Under the pieces are notes generated by a model. The model did no database searches. It was not told the DNA's origin and was given only the letters and a program-made list of their open reading frames with translations. Shown one piece after another: positions 34,444 through 45,183 of a stretch of 64,000 nucleotides of DNA (position 1 is the stretch's first letter; each line of letters opens with the position of its first letter). A program made the translations under genes and the position numbers. The DNA lies in contig NW_026946366.1 of NCBI RefSeq assembly GCF_035222375.1, positions 2,046,001 to 2,110,000 on the forward strand, in the 5' to 3' direction. This DNA comes from Podospora pseudocomata (lineage: Eukaryota > Ascomycota > Sordariomycetes > Sordariales > Podosporaceae).

Positions 34444-35718
34444 ATGGTAGGCCCGCCTCCTCTCCAAGGCATCAAGGTGCTTGAATTCGCCGGCCTGGCT
34501 CCAGGTATGTTCTCCCACACCCGCCCCCCGCCCCCCCGATTCTCGACAACAGATGAACTAACACCCATTTCAGGTCCCTTTGCTGGCCTACTTCTCTCCG
34601 ACTCAGGCGCCTCGATCCTCCGCATCGACAGGCCCTCTTCCTCGCCCTCTCCATTACCAACCCCTGACCTCCTAACCCGTCGCAAAAAGTCCATCGCCGT
34701 GGATCTCAAGTCCCCCCTCGGCATCGAACTCGTCAAGTCCCTAGCAGCAAAAGCTGACATCCTCATTGACCCGTTCCGCCCCGGTGTCCTGGAAAAGCTC
34801 GGCCTAGGTCCTTCCGTCTTATGCTCTCTAAATCCAAGATTAATCTACGCCCGCATGACCGGCTTCCGCCGCGATGGGAAATGGGCCAAAATGGCAGGCC
34901 ATGACATCAACTACCTCGCTGTTTCAGGGTCGTTATCTTTGCTAGGAAGGAAGAACAGTCCGCCAACACCACCGGTCAACATTCTGGGTGATTTTGCTGG
35001 CGGGGGAGCCACGCTGTTCCAGGGGATACTCCTCGCGTTGCTGTCGAGGGCCACTACGGGGAAGGGACAGGTCGTGGAGGCGAATATGGTCGACGGGGCG
35101 TCGTATCTGGCTACTTTCCCGCGGTTCGCGCTGCACACCATGACTGGGTCGTTGCCGAGGGGGGAGAACTTGTTGGATAGTGGATGCCCTTACTATGATT
35201 GCTACGAGACAAGAGACGGGAGGTGGATGGCGGTTGGGGCGCTGGAGCCGCAGTTTTTCGGGGATTTGATCAGGGGGTTGGGGCTGGAGGGGCAAGGGTG
35301 GGAGGAGAGGAGGTATGATAGGGGTAATTGGGGGGAGTTTAGGGGTTTGTTGGAGAGGAGATTCAAGGAGAGGACGAGGGAGGAGTGGGAGAGGGTGTTT
35401 GAGGGGACGGATGCGTGTTGTACGCCGGTGTTGGAGTATGGTGAGATGGAGAGGGAAAAGGAGAAGAGGGGGGGCGATCAGAGACCGATGGTCACGTTGA
35501 GGGAGACGCCACTTTTGGGGGTGGTGAAAGGAAAGGATGGAGATGCTATCACGCATGGACAAGGGGAGGGAGTGAAAGGAGATGGGTACAGAGGGGAGCC
35601 TCTGGCGCCTGGGGAGGGTGGCGAGGAACTCTTGGAAGAGTGGCTGGGTTGGAAGAAAGGAAGGGAGTTTGATGTAGCGGGTGGAGGGTTGGTGGTGAAG
35701 GAAAAGGCAAGGCTGTAA
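34444..35718 (+). CDS. CoA-transferase family III / alpha-methylacyl-CoA racemase-like
   Basis: Two exons, 34444-34504 and 34574-35718, give 401 residues. The protein begins LQGIKVLEFAGLAPGPFAG, the standard CaiB/BaiF opening, then KKSIAVDLKSPLG and DILIDPFRPGVLEKLGLGP. GHDINYLAVSG carries the His, and GDFAGGG the Asp region, expected for the racemase active site. Later come ANMVDGASYL, DGRWMAVGALEPQFF and ACCTPVLEYGEM. These fit alpha-methylacyl-CoA racemase, which inverts 2-methylacyl-CoA stereochemistry for peroxisomal or mitochondrial beta-oxidation. The C-terminus KEKARL resembles a peroxisomal targeting signal of the (S/A)(K/R)L type (ARL). The 69-nt intron is in frame and free of stops. 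Confidence 0.9.
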   Translation: MVGPPPLQGIKVLEFAGLAPGMFSHTRPPPPRFSTTDELTPISGPFAGLLLSDSGASILRIDRPSSSPSPLPTPDLLTRRKKSIAVDLKSPLGIELVKSLAAKADILIDPFRPGVLEKLGLGPSVLCSLNPRLIYARMTGFRRDGKWAKMAGHDINYLAVSGSLSLLGRKNSPPTPPVNILGDFAGGGATLFQGILLALLSRATTGKGQVVEANMVDGASYLATFPRFALHTMTGSLPRGENLLDSGCPYYDCYETRDGRWMAVGALEPQFFGDLIRGLGLEGQGWEERRYDRGNWGEFRGLLERRFKERTREEWERVFEGTDACCTPVLEYGEMEREKEKRGGDQRPMVTLRETPLLGVVKGKDGDAITHGQGEGVKGDGYRGEPLAPGEGGEELLEEWLGWKKGREFDVAGGGLVVKEKARL

Positions 35719-36197
35719 CGGTTTGTACGTCCCTGTCAGGGTTCTGCGGTTCCACCTAGAAAGATAGCCAACAAAAGGGCAGATCATAATCAGGACTGCG
35801 GCAAGGTTGAGTTGGAGGAAGTTTCCAAGCACGCGAAGAACTCCTGAGTGGCAATACTTGGGGGCTGCTTTGAGCGTGGTCTTCCGGGAATGCTGTTTTC
35901 CAGCAGCCAGCGTGGACCGGCTTTCCGTACAATAGGCTTGCAACAATCCTCGGTAGCTTCTCTTGGTGTGAGACTAAGGTTCAACTCACATTCAGTGGAT
36001 GTGCTTTCAAGTTTCTCAGGTCTCGTCCCTTCCAGAACCATCAAGCCACAGCCCAGGTCATGCCCCCGCACTGCACTGAGTTAATGTTTATTTCTCTCAT
36101 CAATTTCAAACTGGGAAGAAGGCAGCCAAATCAACCACTGTCGACTTACCTTACCTGTCACTGGCTAGTACTTCAACTTCCTATCAGCCGACTCATC
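35719..36197. other. Intergenic between CoA-transferase gene and 2EXR fossil
   Basis: 480 bp with no recognised gene. Confidence 0.35.
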
Positions 36198-37402
36198 ATG
36201 CACGACAACAGCACCATTCCCATTGCAACAACACGTCCATTGACCTTCCCTCACTTCCCCCGTCTTCCATGTAAGCTACGAGAGAAGATATGGGAGATGG
36301 CCATTCGACCGGATTCTCCGGCGGTACACCGCTTCTCTCTCCACCATCAGGATGCTGTCGAAGAGCTAACAACCAGGGACAAAGTGATTTTACATTACGG
36401 CGATTCCAACCTCGATATCTCAGGGCTCTACGATAAGCCCAGAGGAATGTGTATGGGCATTATAGACTCTGCGCCCCTCGAACTACCACAACATCGAACT
36501 CCTACTCGTGGAGTAAGAACAACATGTCGGCATACATGTGGGACGCTGGACTGTGGGGGGAGCAAGTGCCGAATCTAGGCGGATAGCGATCAGAGTATGG
36601 AAAGTCGGGGTTGAGGCCGATATTCTGGAGGAGATACGCTTACACTAGAAAAGCGGGCTGTCCTTTGAAATCCCCTGAACAGCAGGTCAGAGAAATCTAC
36701 AAGAGCCATTATCCTTCCGGTTCCACGGCTCCGATGATACAATATGACGACGACAACGTGGATTCAACACCGCGGAGTAACAAACCCACCGCTCCGCTCA
36801 TTGTCCGGGCATCATGAGACTTGTTTTGGATAGACATTCCATTTTCAGGGTCGTCTTTGGGCGATGGCGTCTCTTCATATGTTTATCTCCTGCTCAATCA
36901 GCAACTGTTCCCTGGAGCTTCGGGTGGTTGTCGGCTCTAGCCTAGGAATATCGCCATTGATTTTGATCCCAGATGAAATAATACTCGTTCGAAATGGCCC
37001 TTCAATCATGAGGATGAACTTGAGGGCGAGCCCACAACTATCGGGGTCGCAAAGACCCTCAACTTCGTGCCTCAACTGATATGGATGTGTTACTTTAATG
37101 GAGACCGATATACGGAGACTCCATTCATCTGGTTGATTGACCGCGGGCGTGGAGCAGCCAAATATCGCCGGCGTCTCGATCATAGTACAATGAGCGAGGA
37201 GGATGGCTCGCCATCATCATTCCTGTCTCCACAGTCCCAGTACTGTACGTACGAAACGGAAGAATGGGCAAAAGGTGCCGTCTTCTATGATGGCCAGCGC
37301 AGGTACATGGAAGCAAACAGTTACGGCCCGTCAACTGGCACGCTTATCGACTCCTCCTCCTTCAACGAAGGCGGCGTAGGTTACACTGATGGGTGGTTTT
37401 AG
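36198..37402 (+). pseudogene. Decayed 2EXR-domain gene
   Basis: The left end encodes an intact 2EXR opening (FPHFPRLPCKLREKIWEMAI) after the start at 36198. This family is abundant in filamentous ascomycetes and of unknown function. The next hallmark, SAYMWDAGLWG followed by an SAESRR segment, is present around 36520-36590 but split between different reading frames. Stops interrupt the region beyond. Further family-like pieces are VVFGRWRLFICLSP near 36850 and the end block TETPFIWLIDRGRGA near 37110-37155, with a frame open to 37402. No set of normal fungal introns that I could find joins them. I read it as an old paralogue with several breaks, though unrecognised introns may explain part of it. 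Confidence 0.55.
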
Positions 37403-37667
37403 ACAGCCGATTGCTCCATCCAATGTGCGCCGACCTGTCGCGGTGCTTGTCGAGTGTCAAGATTGAGCAAATGTTGCTGGCTTAGATATACGCAATCGAG
37501 ACTTGGCTGGCAGGGAAAGTGTGGTTTTGGTACTGGGCAAATCATAGCTCAGGTCAAAAAATGAGATCGTTATAATGGTTTGATGGTCAATCAATGCAAT
37601 GGACTTCTTTTTACTGTGGTGACAGCAATGTTGCTGGTTGAACAAAAGAGTTAGAAGCTCATCTCCA

Positions 37668-38435
37668 TCACGCTCGCCCCGAACTTTGCTCCTCCCTCAA
37701 ATCCCTCACCAGCTTCCTCCCCGGCCCCTCCAAGCTCTCCACCTCATGCGCCTCATGCCTCTCCTTCTCCTTCACCCCAGCAGCAACCCACTCCCTCACG
37801 CCCTCCAGCCCATTGATCCTCTCCATATACCCCTTCGCCCTCTCCCCCAGGAACCTTTCCCCCGCCCCCAAGTAACTCCCAAGCCGCAACACCACCGGCG
37901 CGAAAAAAGCATCCACCGCCCCAAACTCTCCTCCCGCAAGGAAAGGCCCCCCAAACTTTGCTAGCCCTTCCTCCCAAACCTCGTTGATCCTCCTCAGGTC
38001 CTTCACCAACCCCTCGTTAAACGCCTCGTCTGACAGCTCCACCCGAATGGAAATATTCATCCCCATCTCCTGCCTTATGCTCCCAAACCCGGCGTGCATC
38101 TCCGCCACTGCTGACCGTGCCCAGGCGCGTGCGGGTAGGGAGTCGGGGTAGATTCTGCTGTTGGGGAACTGCTCGTGGAGGAACTCGACGATGGCGAGGG
38201 ATTCCCACAGGATGATTGGATCGGAGGAGCCGGAAGGGGGGTGGTGGTAGTGCAAGCAGGGGACGTGGCAGACGGGGGAGAAGGACTTCCACTGGGGCTG
38301 GCGGTAGCCGGAGCCCGGGGCCAGCGGGTGGAGGTGCTCCTCGAAGGGGAGGGAGAGCTCCTTCATCAGGAGCCAGGGGCGGAGGGACCAGGAGGAGTAG
38401 TTTTTGTTGGTGATGTGGAGGTGGTAAGAGGACAT
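37668..38435 (-). CDS. Glutathione S-transferase family protein
   Basis: A single exon of 255 residues, starting at the ATG that opens the thioredoxin-like fold (YHLHITNKNYSSWSLRPWLLM). The S-S-W-S segment after the first strand is where the glutathione-activating Ser/Tyr sits in many GSTs. PVCHVPCLHY supplies the cis-Pro, and DPIILWESLAIVEFLHEQFP is the conserved Glu-Ser gamma-glutamyl binding turn (ESLAI). The C-terminal all-helical domain contains FLAGGEFGAVDAFFAPVVLR, the N-capping box region of GSTs. Conjugation of glutathione to electrophiles is inferred; the substrate is unknown. It is followed 516 bp upstream by the end of WRS1 on the same strand. Confidence 0.9.
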   Translation of the reverse strand: MSSYHLHITNKNYSSWSLRPWLLMKELSLPFEEHLHPLAPGSGYRQPQWKSFSPVCHVPCLHYHHPPSGSSDPIILWESLAIVEFLHEQFPNSRIYPDSLPARAWARSAVAEMHAGFGSIRQEMGMNISIRVELSDEAFNEGLVKDLRRINEVWEEGLAKFGGPFLAGGEFGAVDAFFAPVVLRLGSYLGAGERFLGERAKGYMERINGLEGVREWVAAGVKEKERHEAHEVESLEGPGRKLVRDLREEQSSGRA

Positions 38436-38952
38436 TTTGGGTGATGATGGGTGAGGTGGTTGAAGACAAGTGGCGAGTGATGAAAAAAGTGGGTTGTTGA
38501 AGAGGTGTGGTATCGTAAGGGTGTCGTTGTTGGTGGTGTTGTTAGTGTGAGGTTGTTCAAAAGGGTAGGTAGTGGAAAGGAGAGATGGATGAGTCAGTAT
38601 ACGCAAGGGGTGGGGGTTGACTAAATAAAATAGACAAGTGACTCGACCATACTCCAAGGCTGAAAATGCTGTAAATATATCCAAATGGAGAGAAGAACAA
38701 AAAAAAACATCGTACCCGCAGAGCTACCCCGTATAGGAAGCTCACATCTCCACGCCCTATCAATGACCGGTCCTCCCCACCCACCTGCTACCTTGCTGCA
38801 AGTATTATCCCCAAGGGCGCATAACACCACCACAACAATTCCTCCATACCATCGTTATCCACCATGGTGACTCACTCGAACCATAAAGATACGACACTTT
38901 GGGAATAGCTTCTATTTTCGCCCAGCAAAGAACAACTGAAAGGAACCATAGG
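38436..38952. other. Intergenic between GST and WRS1
   Basis: 517 bp with the WRS1 3' region and GST promoter. Short simple stretches (GTGGTGTTGTTAG, 38520-38550) but no gene. Confidence 0.4.
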
Positions 38953-40744
38953 CTAAGCAGCGGCAGAACCCTCCTTCTCCTTGGCCTTCTGGGCCTTCTT
39001 CGCCTCTATCTGTCTCTGCTTTTCCAGCTTCTTCAATTGGTTCTTTGTGAGTTTCCCATCACCGCCCTCGGCACCCTCAGCACCTTCTAGCTTTGGTACC
39101 ACAATATCGGCCTTGGGTACTTTGGGGTTGCCCATCCAGGTGAGAGGTCTGATGTCGGTGAATTGCTTGACAGCTGCATCGTCGACCTTGGATCTCCTCT
39201 CCTGGAAGGCCGCGACGAAAGTCTGGAGCTCCTTGATGCAAAGCGCCTTGAGCTCACCCGTGAGGAGCTCGCCCTTAGAGTAGGCGAGCCGGATCTTCTC
39301 AAGTTCTTCGTCATCCTCGAGGAAGAAGCGGAGGTACTGGTAGGCAACGTCTACGTCTGTGTCACCTCCCACTGCGCGGTGCTCCTCGACGGACACCTTG
39401 CCACCACTGAAGGCGTATTTGTTAACCTTGTTCTTGATTTGGTTGGGAGTGTCGGTCATGAAGATGGCGCTGGAATCAATCGAGGCAGACTACATTGTGT
39501 GAGCAATAACGAGACGTATTCAGAGTAAAACACACTCACCATCTTCGTGCCTGGCCCCTGGAGGGCTGGCAAGAACAAAGAATGGATCAGGGACGGCTTC
39601 GCAAACCGCACCCCCTGGTAGGTAAGTCTGGCGGCAACATCACGGGTCGCTGTAACGCTTAGTTAAATATTTACTCTTGATCATGGAACACTGGATATCA
39701 CAAACCTCTGAAATATGGGTCCTGATCAACGGCACATGGACTGCGGAATGCGTTAGATCGATATCACACCGAGTTGAAAGAACGTCCTCACATCAAGCAT
39801 GGGATGCCGACGGTCTTCTTTTCGTCCTCACCGAAAATGTGAGGGAAGCTGTTGGCAAAGGCAGCAGCACCCTGAATACTTCCAAAGTGAATCTTGCCAA
39901 TGTTGGAGGAGTCGTTGAAGCCGAAAATGGCACGCGCTTGGTTGAGCGTAATGTGCTTCGCTAACCGCGTGATTTGGCGATAGAATGCGCCGCCAACGTA
40001 GTCGTACTGGTAGTTTGTTAGACCACGTAGGCAACAGAGGCCTGGGATATCCGTACATCAGAGAAAATGAATGTCTTGTTTGGGTCAAAGCCCATGCTGA
40101 TAATGTCCCGAATATTGCTGTCGCAGTACCCTTGAACTTCCTCAATTGTGCGCTTCTCCGAGAACAGGTACTTTTCGTCGTCCGTCAACATGATTACAAG
40201 CTAGAAAGATCTTTATCAGTAGCTGGTTATACAGAAGAAATCCTACAAGACTACCTACAGGAACGTCAAAGGTATCCTGAAGCCCTGTGAGATCCCATGT
40301 TAGTCAACTTTCCACGCTCGCCAAGCCGTTCTCCTGAATCTCCATACATTTTGTAAACATAAAGGGCGTGCAGTGTCCAACATGGATGGAGTCGCTCGAG
40401 GGCCCACGTCCAGTGTACAGAAAGAATGGCTCATTGCGCTCGTATCGGTCGAGAATAAGCTCGAAGTCGCGATGCGAAAAGACGATGCCTCTGCGGAGGA
40501 AATGGTGTGGCTTCTTCCCCGTTACGCGCTCGAACCTGGCGAGGAGCTCCTCGTCAATCTTCTTGGTGCCAAACTCCTCAATCAGCTTGTCGTAGTTGAT
40601 TGCCTTGATCTGGCCGTCTGCGCCGACCTCCCCTTGAACGTTCCAGGGATCAACTGTCTGCTTGGACCCTTGGGCAGCGGCTTCGGCCGGGACTTCGGGG
40701 ACTTGGGACTCATTGAGAGCCACGGCATTGGCGGTTTCGGCCAT
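38953..40744 (-). CDS. wrs1: Tryptophanyl-tRNA synthetase, cytosolic type
   Basis: It charges tRNA-Trp. Seven exons (40744-40348, 40284-40259, 40200-40057, 40006-39792, 39740-39706, 39649-39540, 39489-38953) give 487 residues. The class I HIGH-equivalent is HVGH at about 121-124 ([15 protein letters not shown]). The KMSKS-equivalent is KMSAS at about 308-312, split by the last intron. Between them lie [48 protein letters not shown]-linked [12 protein letters not shown] and [13 protein letters not shown]-terminal Lys/Ala-rich extension ([19 protein letters not shown]) is typical of fungal cytosolic enzymes. Small exons of 26 and 35 nt are supported by frame and homology. It is divergent from MRF1 with 380 bp between start codons. 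Confidence 0.96.
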
Positions 40745-41124
40745 AGTATCGATGTCGAACAGTGTTGAGAAAAGAAAGAAGCCGGTAAACAAGTAAAAAG
40801 TAGGTGAAAAACGATAGAGGTGAGTCAAAAAGTCAGAAGAGATCACAATGCGCCTGCCGGACCGCCGCTGAGTCGTCCTATCATGCCGTGTCCAATTCAC
40901 CACCCATTATGGTGGGGGAGGGGCACTTGGAACAAGGGTGTATGACTCCACCCACCAACTTCCAGAAGGCGGAGAAGAGCGGCAGAAGAGCGTTGCCTGC
41001 CGGGAAATTTCGAGGATTGGATGAGAAGCTGCAGGGCCCGTCTGAGTCCAGTGTCAGCAGCTCTGGTTGGGCAGGCGGTTCCTGAGAGATTCTGCGCTGA
41101 TGCCTGTAACTTAAAACTACGACA
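40745..41124. promoter_or_regulatory. Shared divergent promoter, WRS1 / MRF1
   Basis: 380 bp separate the start codons of two translation genes read in opposite directions. The region includes GGTGGGGGAGGGGC near 40911, a GC-rich block. No named factor site can be assigned. Confidence 0.5.
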
Positions 41125-42470
41125 ATGTTGGCGGCACCATGGGTGTGTCGAAGCTGCGTGCGATCGCTCAGGCGAATCGGCTTTTCGCAGCAGTTTCTAC
41201 GGAGGGCTAGCACAGGTAAAGTAACGTTGATTGCCGTTATGGTTTTCTGCTAACAGCGCGAGTAGACTCCTTCAAGCTTCCCCCAGCTCTCCTCGACCGC
41301 GCAAGATTTCTTACCGCCGAACACGATCAATTGACGGCACAACTAGCTGACAACTTTGACGAGAAGATTGCAAAGCGTGCAGGCGAAGTCCACAGGATCG
41401 CAGAGGCCTTCAAGAAGTTCGAGCATGCCAAGGCTTCTCTCCGGGAGCTGGAGGGGCTCTTGAAGTCAGACGATGCTGAAATGCGGGAGATGGCGCAAGA
41501 GGACCTCGCGGCTACCAATGAGCAGCTGGCTGAGTCGAGTCGGAATCTGTCCGTGGCTTTGACTCCCAAGCATCCCTTCGCCGACATGCCGTGCCTCATT
41601 GAAGTCGTCCCTGGGCCAGGAGGAACCGAAGGTCGCTTCTTTGCCGACTCGGTATTCAAGATGTACCAAGCGTATTGCGCCAATAAAGGCTTCCGCACAA
41701 AGGTTGTACAGTACTTGGCCGCCGACAGTACCGGCGAAAAGGGAGGTGATGGGGAGACAGCCCTTCAGGAAGCTGTACTTGAGGTGATGGAGGAGGGAGC
41801 GTATGCCCACTTCCGTGGTGAAGCGGGCATGCATCGGGTTCAGCGTGTCCCGGCAACGGAGAAGAGTGGAAGGACTCATACGAGTGCTGTAGCCGTCTGG
41901 GTGCTGCCGTCTTTCGCTGAGAACGCCACAGCCTCTGATGGTGACTGGGACAACCCGGAGAGTGACTTCTACATCGACCCGGCCGAGGTGAAATCTGAAA
42001 AGATGCGAGCCAGCGGAGCAGGAGGACAGCACGTCAACAAAACAGAGTCTGCTATTCGGTTGACGCACATTCCCACGGGCATCACCGTCAGCATGCAGGA
42101 TTCTCGTTCACAACACACCAATCGAGCCGATGCCTGGAGGTTACTTCGATCAAGAATTGCACAGAAAAGGCGTGAGGCCAGAGAAGAGGCCGCTAGGGCA
42201 CTAAGAAGCAGCGTGTTGTCATCAGCGCAGCTTACACGGGGCGATAAAATCAGAACCTACAACTATGGCCAGGACAGGTGTACCGACCATAGGGCCGGGC
42301 TTGACGTCCACAATCTACCAGATGTGCTCAGGGGTGGTGACACCCTGGGTAAGGTGATTGATGCTGTCCATGGCTGGCTCGCCGAGAAGGATATCCAGGC
42401 CTTGCTGGCAGATGAGGAAGCCGCTGCTGCTGCTGCGAACGCGCCTGGTAAAGGGAAGAAAGGGAAATAA
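41125..42470 (+). CDS. mrf1: Mitochondrial peptide chain release factor 1
   Basis: It ends translation at UAA and UAG on mitochondrial ribosomes. Two exons, 41125-41215 and 41257-42470, give 434 residues; the 41-nt intron is short, with CTAAC just before the acceptor. The first 30 residues form an Arg/Ser-rich presequence (WVCRSCVRSLRRIGFSQQFL). The stop-codon reading tripeptide is PAT at about 229-231 (RVPATEKSGRTHTS). The catalytic loop is GGQ at about 286-288 (SGAGGQHVNKTESAIRLTH). The end matches DHR-A-LDVHNLPDVLRG. The C-terminal tail is Ala/Lys-rich. The PxT motif marks the RF1 rather than the RF2 type. Confidence 0.96.
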
Positions 42471-43324
42471 ATGACACATACCCCCACTATTTTAGAGTGT
42501 ACTTGTAGTTGTATGATATTATTGATGATAGAAATGTGTTCAAATATTCTTGACTATAGTTGGAAGTTGGGGGGTGTCAGGATTTCATGAATTGAATGCT
42601 GACCAATCAGCGTTGATATATCACCTCTTACCTTCCTAATACGGACGCGTACTCTTGAGAAGGGAAGGCATGATGGACAAGTCTACCTTCCATAACATTG
42701 TTTTGCCAGAGAAGACGTAGACCCAAGAAATTACATCTACTCTCTACATTGCGGTCCTTGTTGCTTTTCTATAGAGAAGCGGTGTCTCACTTTTGTTGTG
42801 TGAGTGTATCCACCACCTCTCAGTAACACCTTGCTCAGAGGTGTTGACCTGGAACGGTCAATCCCGTCCAAGAAGATGACAGACAATACACCTTCTGAAG
42901 AATCAAGCACTTTATGATGGGAGGTCATCAGTCATCTTGTTCTTTGTTATGCAAGCCGTCTTTCGAGCAATAGCTCCTTCCGATCTTCCTGCTTCAGCCT
43001 GGGCTGTTGTTCGGTGCCTCATATGACGGTAGCGATACCTTGTTAATGCTCAACAGAAGTTTCCGCCTGCTTCTTTTTGACATGGCGAGTTTTAGGAGAG
43101 CTGTGTGCCTGCCGGGGAAGTGCTGGGAGCAATGGAGACAGTTGGCAATCCCATCTTTCCACCTCCCATGTGTTTCTTGGCCTGGTAGCGTCTATTTGAT
43201 TTCCCCTGACCCTTCAGATGTACCACCCCCAGCGTTGTCTCACAATTAGTTTACAATTCGACCCAAGTCTCAAGTCTCTTCTTTTTAAAGCTTCGCAAGG
43301 CTCGGCAACAAAAACGAGTCGAAG
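42471..43324. other. Intergenic between MRF1 and the carboxypeptidase locus
   Basis: About 850 bp; no recognised gene or RNA. Confidence 0.4.
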
Positions 43325-45183
43325 ATTCGCCTCATCCCTGTGTTGGGCTTCCTCCTTACGGCAGTCGAAGGGCTCCGCACAGGAAGGGGTAGTCCTCTCC
43401 TGCGTCCGGGCATCTCGAAACACATCAACAAGGTCGGCAAATCGACTGCTGCTGTGTTTCCTGACCCTCAAGACAAGCCGTTTCCCAAGCACAATTTTCT
43501 GAACGCCAACAGCACGAGTGAGTTATCCTCGAGTTCGAAAGTCGAGCCACGTTGACATTGACTCGGTGTAAATAGAATTTGCCGTCAATGGCATCGCCAT
43601 TCCCGATGTCGACTTTGGCGTTGGCGAGTCGTACGCTGGCTCCCCGATGAGCAAAGCAACCTCTTCTTTTGGTTCTTTCCCTCGCCAAACAAAGCAGCGG
43701 ATAAGGAGATTCTGATCTGGCTGAATGGTGGTGTATGTTGATATCATTTGTCGCTTCATTGTTCAGCTTTTACTAACAACTCCTCCAGCCTGGCTGCTCC
43801 TCTTTCGAGGGTCATTTACAAGAACACGGTCCCTTCCTTTGGCCACCAGGGACTTTAAAACCCGTGCGGAATCCTGGGAGCTGGCACACCCTAACCAACA
43901 TCGTGTATGTTGACCAGCCGGTTGGCACAAGGTTCTCGACGGGTGTTCCAACCATCACCAATGAGGAAGAGCTCGCTGCTCGGTTTCTAGGATGGTGGAA
44001 GAGTTTCGTCGACACCTTCGGCATGCAGGGCTACAAGGTGTACATTTCTGGAGAATCCTATGCGTAAGTCCTCTTCCAATTTCACGGCCCTTATAGCCAG
44101 GGCAACATCTTCTAACACCAAACAGCGGAATGTACGGCCCTTACATTGCCAACGCCATTCTCAACACAAACGACACCACCTACCACCAACTATCCGGCAT
44201 GTACCTGGGGGACGCTGTCATCGGCGACAACACCCAACTCTACCAAAGCATCCCCATGCTCCGCTTCGTTGAATACCACAGCTCTCTTTTCCCCTTCAAC
44301 AACACCTTCCTCGACAAGATCAGGACTACTGACGCCGAGTGCGACTACCCCTCCCTCCTCGACAACCACCTCGTCTACCCTCCTATTTCCCACCTGCCCT
44401 CCATCCTCCCAGAAGTATCGGAAAACGGAACCGTTACAGAGGAATGCACCTCTCTCTGGTGGTGGATCCTAGAAGCCGCCCTCTGCCTCAACCCCTGCTT
44501 CGACATGTACCACATCATCGCCTCCTGCCCCCGCGTGTCTGATGTTCTCGGGTTCCTGGCAGGGATCGAGTACGTCCCCGAGGGGGAGAAGAGATACTTT
44601 GACCGCGGCGACGTAAAAGCCGCCATCCACGCACCGAGGAATGTCACTTGGGAGGTGTGCGGTGAGAACCAGGTTTTCGCCCAGCGAAGAGGACGGCTCC
44701 GGACCGTCCATCATCCACGCTTTGCCGAGTGTTATCGACAAGACCCAAAACGTCATCATCGACCACGGGCAGCTGGACATGGTCCTGCCATCAAACGGCT
44801 CCCTTCTCGCGATCCAGAACATGACGTGGGGAGGGAAACTCGGCTTTCAGAACAGGCCCTCGGAGCCGTTTTATGTCCCTGATACAAATGTCGTGGGGGA
44901 GAACAAGGTGGCTATTGGTGGCGAGGGCGTGCTGGGGAGCATGGTGTCGGAGAGGGGGCTGACGTGGGTGGGGGTGAACCTGGCGGGCCATATACTGGTC
45001 GAGGCGCAGCCTGGTGCTTCGTATCGGCAGCTGGAGTACTTGCTCGGGAGGGTTGACTGCATGAATTGCACGACACCTTTTACGGTTGGGCATCTGTATT
45101 ACTTTGATCAGGCACCGAATGAGATGGGCGAGGGGACGGCGCCTCAGGGTTGGAGTGATCACAAGCCGGAGGAGGGCTTGTAG
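43325..45183 (+). pseudogene. Serine carboxypeptidase (S10) gene with frame breaks
   Basis: The locus encodes a secreted S10 carboxypeptidase. Homologous exons lie at 43325-43517, 43576-43732, 43789-44063 and 44126-45183, all with good splice sites. Motifs include [52 protein letters not shown] and the nucleophile SGESYAGMYGPYI. The catalytic Asp lies in IIDHGQLDMV and the His in VNLAGHILVEAQPG. Three faults appear. The signal-peptide frame (RLIPVLGFLLTAVEG) begins with ATT where ATG is expected. One frame shift lies at the C run near 43641-43645, and one at the CCC near 44678-44680. Both shifts fall in C homopolymers, so sequencing error is possible. As written, it cannot make the full enzyme. 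Confidence 0.75.

Noticed and set aside
34942-35946. 334-codon open frame on the minus strand
   Set aside because: Antisense to the CoA-transferase family III gene; Pro/Arg-rich chance sequence.
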